Source: Symsagittifera roscoffensis (lineage: Eukaryota > Xenacoelomorpha > Acoela > Convolutidae). From it: 64,000 bases of DNA. Shown here piece after piece: positions 61,801 to 64,000 of this stretch. A program made the position numbers and the translations under genes. The notes beneath the pieces are model-generated. The model searched no databases and was not told the DNA's origin. It was given only the letters and a program-made list of their open reading frames with translations. How positions within the stretch are numbered: position 1 is the stretch's first letter; every line of letters begins with the position of its first letter. The stretch spans positions 48,279,618 through 48,343,617 of the forward strand of contig NC_087067.1 of NCBI RefSeq assembly GCF_963678635.1, in the 5' to 3' direction.

Positions 61801-63868
61801 CAAAAACTTTTTGCTCGGATCCGTTTTTCCTTTTTATAGTTTTAATTAGGACTCCAATGCTTAACGATATATATTTTTCGTCGGTGCTAGGTATAACACT
61901 CATTGTACTTGTTGGCTCGCATTCATGCAATGCGAGACAAATGTGGTGAAGGTCATAGTTCTGGATGTTATGTCCAATGACTGGGGTGAAATTTACAGTT
62001 CGTCTTGCGAGGTTGCATTTTTCATGTGCCCATCCCAAAAATTTTCCAGAAAAATGGCAATGGTCAAGACATTTTTCGTGCTCATTGGTAAAATGTATAC
62101 AGCAAATCCAACATGTCGATGTGTTTTCTTTGTTCAACGATTCTTGGCTTTCTAGAAATTGAGGAAACCGTCGCTTTTGATCATATATCTCTCTCGCTAA
62201 TTGATGCAACTGATTGAGAAACTTTTTCATGCATTGATCAGAGCTGTCATAGTCAAAGAAGTAGGGCTGTGAATTTCCGTGCTCAATTACAGCCAATGAA
62301 TACCCACAAGCTTCGTGTTTTTGTACAACTCGGGTAGATGATCGCGATGGATTATCAGGACAAGAATCTACAGGTTTCAGAAATGATTCAAAATCAAAAT
62401 AAATCACAAGTGGTACAAACCACAAGGCCTGGAGGTTTTTGAACTCGTATCTGTTGGTACCTTTTTCTGCTGAAGGCATGACTACTAGAGCAGGTTCATG
62501 ATCCTTACAACACTGGATGTGTTGCTCATGAGTTTCATCACTCCAACTAATGTGAAAGCAGTTTCTACATAAACGTGCAATTGGGCGATACTTACACCCT
62601 TTGATTTCGCAGATGAACTTTAACAAATCGATTATAAGTACATAGTGATGCTTTGCAGGCTCATACAAGAGAAGCAGGTCCATGTCAAATATTTCAGTTT
62701 GGGTGCTGTTATCTTGGTTTGGTCGTTTTGATATATACATAGGCAACAAATCTCCCTTGTGGTACTGGAACACATTTACCCGCACGTCGTTAAGTTGTTC
62801 AAATTTTCCAATTGAAGCGAAACTCATGGGTGAATCAAAATTACCTTGGGCTTTGTGTGCACTTTCTGCAGTGTATGTATCAGGTTGTGTCCGCGCAGCT
62901 GCTGGGTTCGCTTTTTGTTGATCAGTTAGAAGTAGGTCAACACCATGCTTCAGACTATAAGCAGCGGTAAAGCAAAGTTCGAAGCAATTATTATCTTCGT
63001 GATTTCTAATGTTTATCAAATTCTGGGACATTCGAATTCGAAAAGGCAAGTCAATATAAGATGACCCACGGATTGGTGAAAACTTTGCAAGTTTAACAAA
63101 AACTTGAATTACATGTTGCAAAACCCAACCGCTTCCATAAGATGCAAAAGTCTCCAAAACTGCTTGCATTTTTTCGACCATTTCAAAAAACTCATCATCT
63201 TCTAATCCTAAGCTCATCACAGGTTTCATATCAGAGTTTGCATAAATGTCAATCCGCTCGTCGTGCTCAGTTTTACTAGAGTCATTTATTACTTTAGGTT
63301 TTACCAAACCTAAATTAGCGCTGAACTGAACTTTTCTAGGTCCTTCTGCAACTCGATCGATTATGAGACTTTGAATTTCATCTTTTTTCTCTTGCATAAA
63401 CTGCAAAAGGTCAATCGGCTGAGTTTCATCCATGGGTTGGTTTCCGCCGATCACATACGTTTCAAGAACACCGAAAAAAGCAGACTCACTTTTTTGAAGA
63501 TTGGTGCCGTTGATTTCGTCTTCATCGACAGCATGCACATCACCGAGAGCAGCATTAGCAGCGGCACTTGTAGTGGCTAAATCAGCAGAGGCAGCTCTCA
63601 TAACAGGAAGACCATGGGTTGCTAGTAAATGAGCTGATAAGTTTTTGGGCGAATGAAATCCCAAATGACAATAATCACAAACACCTCCAAGTTGACCATG
63701 AGTGTGAAGAATATGTTTTTGTAAATTTGAAAGCATTTGAGCCGTGAATGAACACTCATTGCATCGATAAACAATAAGTCCTTTTTCAACAAAATGTTTG
63801 TCACGCTCATGGCGACTTCTATTGCTCTTATTTGCATATTTCAGTGGACAAAAATTGCATTTGAACAT
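58812..63868 (-). mobile_element. Polinton-like fossil: family-B DNA polymerase with zinc fingers
   Basis: Parts in order on the minus strand. At 60119-63868: three N-terminal C2H2 zinc fingers, an HNH-like Cys/His segment (CWICCIHF, CLDHCHFSG), an exonuclease motif (IGHNIQNYDL), and polymerase motifs A (DANNLYG), B (NNCAYGKT) and C (YSDTDS). At 58812-59591: a segment like the end of such polymerases (ILDDGQQTLPYGH), then an acidic tail. The two parts are separated by a 0.5-kb A-rich spacer. The polymerase looks largely whole and so probably fairly young, but no integrase, ATPase, protease or capsid gene is visible, and no terminal repeats, so the element as seen is incomplete. It may continue past the right edge. 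Family assignment is tentative: Polinton/Maverick or adintovirus kin. Confidence 0.7.
59740..60070. repeat. A-rich simple repeat punctuated by CGCCCAC
   Basis: Runs of 7-15 A separated by TCGCCCACA or close variants, at least eight times, between the two parts of the polymerase fossil. Confidence 0.9.
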
Positions 63869-64000
63869 TTTTTGAAATAAGTTAAGCTATTGATTTTAAG
63901 AAAGAAAAAGAATCAAGTGATCTCAAATTACACTCAGAAACAACAGTAAATGAGAAGCATAACTGTTCGTCTACCAATTGTAGAGAAAACGGTTTGTGTT
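63869..64000. other. right edge, no feature seen
   Basis: Only 132 bases; nothing recognised. Confidence 0.4.

Overview
The window is nuclear DNA from an invertebrate animal. It is AT-rich, its genes are cut into short exons by small introns, and most of it is repeats. Three recognisable genes are typically animal: B9D1 (ciliary transition zone), MAP3K1 with its RING and SWIM domains (stress MAP-kinase signalling), and a SPARC-type extracellular calcium-binding protein. I cannot fix the phylum. The retroelement family and a BAHD-like acyltransferase point to a non-vertebrate such as a cnidarian, tunicate or similar.

Layout. 0.3-1.8 kb: 5' half of a BAHD-like acyltransferase (minus), running off the left edge. 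1.8-8.2 kb: intergenic, with dispersed repeats, two hAT-like MITEs and a long foldback. 8.28-8.96 kb: a single-exon LRAT/papain-fold-like gene (plus). 8.97-13.75 kb: an apparently perfect 2,390-bp tandem duplication that carries the 3' end of a LINE; the longer LINE copy runs to 16.1 kb. 18.06-34.05 kb: MAP3K1 (minus), about 17 exons, with introns swollen by repeats. 36.97-44.7 kb: a satellite array with a monomer near 160 bp, itself present as two blocks. 46.76-48.13 kb: intronless M14B carboxypeptidase (minus). 50.53-55.66 kb: B9D1 (plus), nine exons. 56.66-57.29 kb: 3' end of a SPARC-like gene (minus). 58.81-63.87 kb: a Polinton-like fossil with a zinc-finger family-B DNA polymerase.

The host genes do not form a pathway or operon; this is ordinary animal gene order. 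The novelty lies in the repeats: a dispersed family with a conserved TGTGC-n5-GCACA hairpin, a second dispersed family with a foldback end, the two-block satellite, and the exact 2.39-kb duplication. Among genes, the most unusual are the BAHD-like enzyme, whose catalytic-motif histidine appears displaced, and the LRAT-like protein beside the duplication breakpoint. All exon boundaries were read by eye from GT/AG sites, reading phase and remembered family sequence; no search was run.
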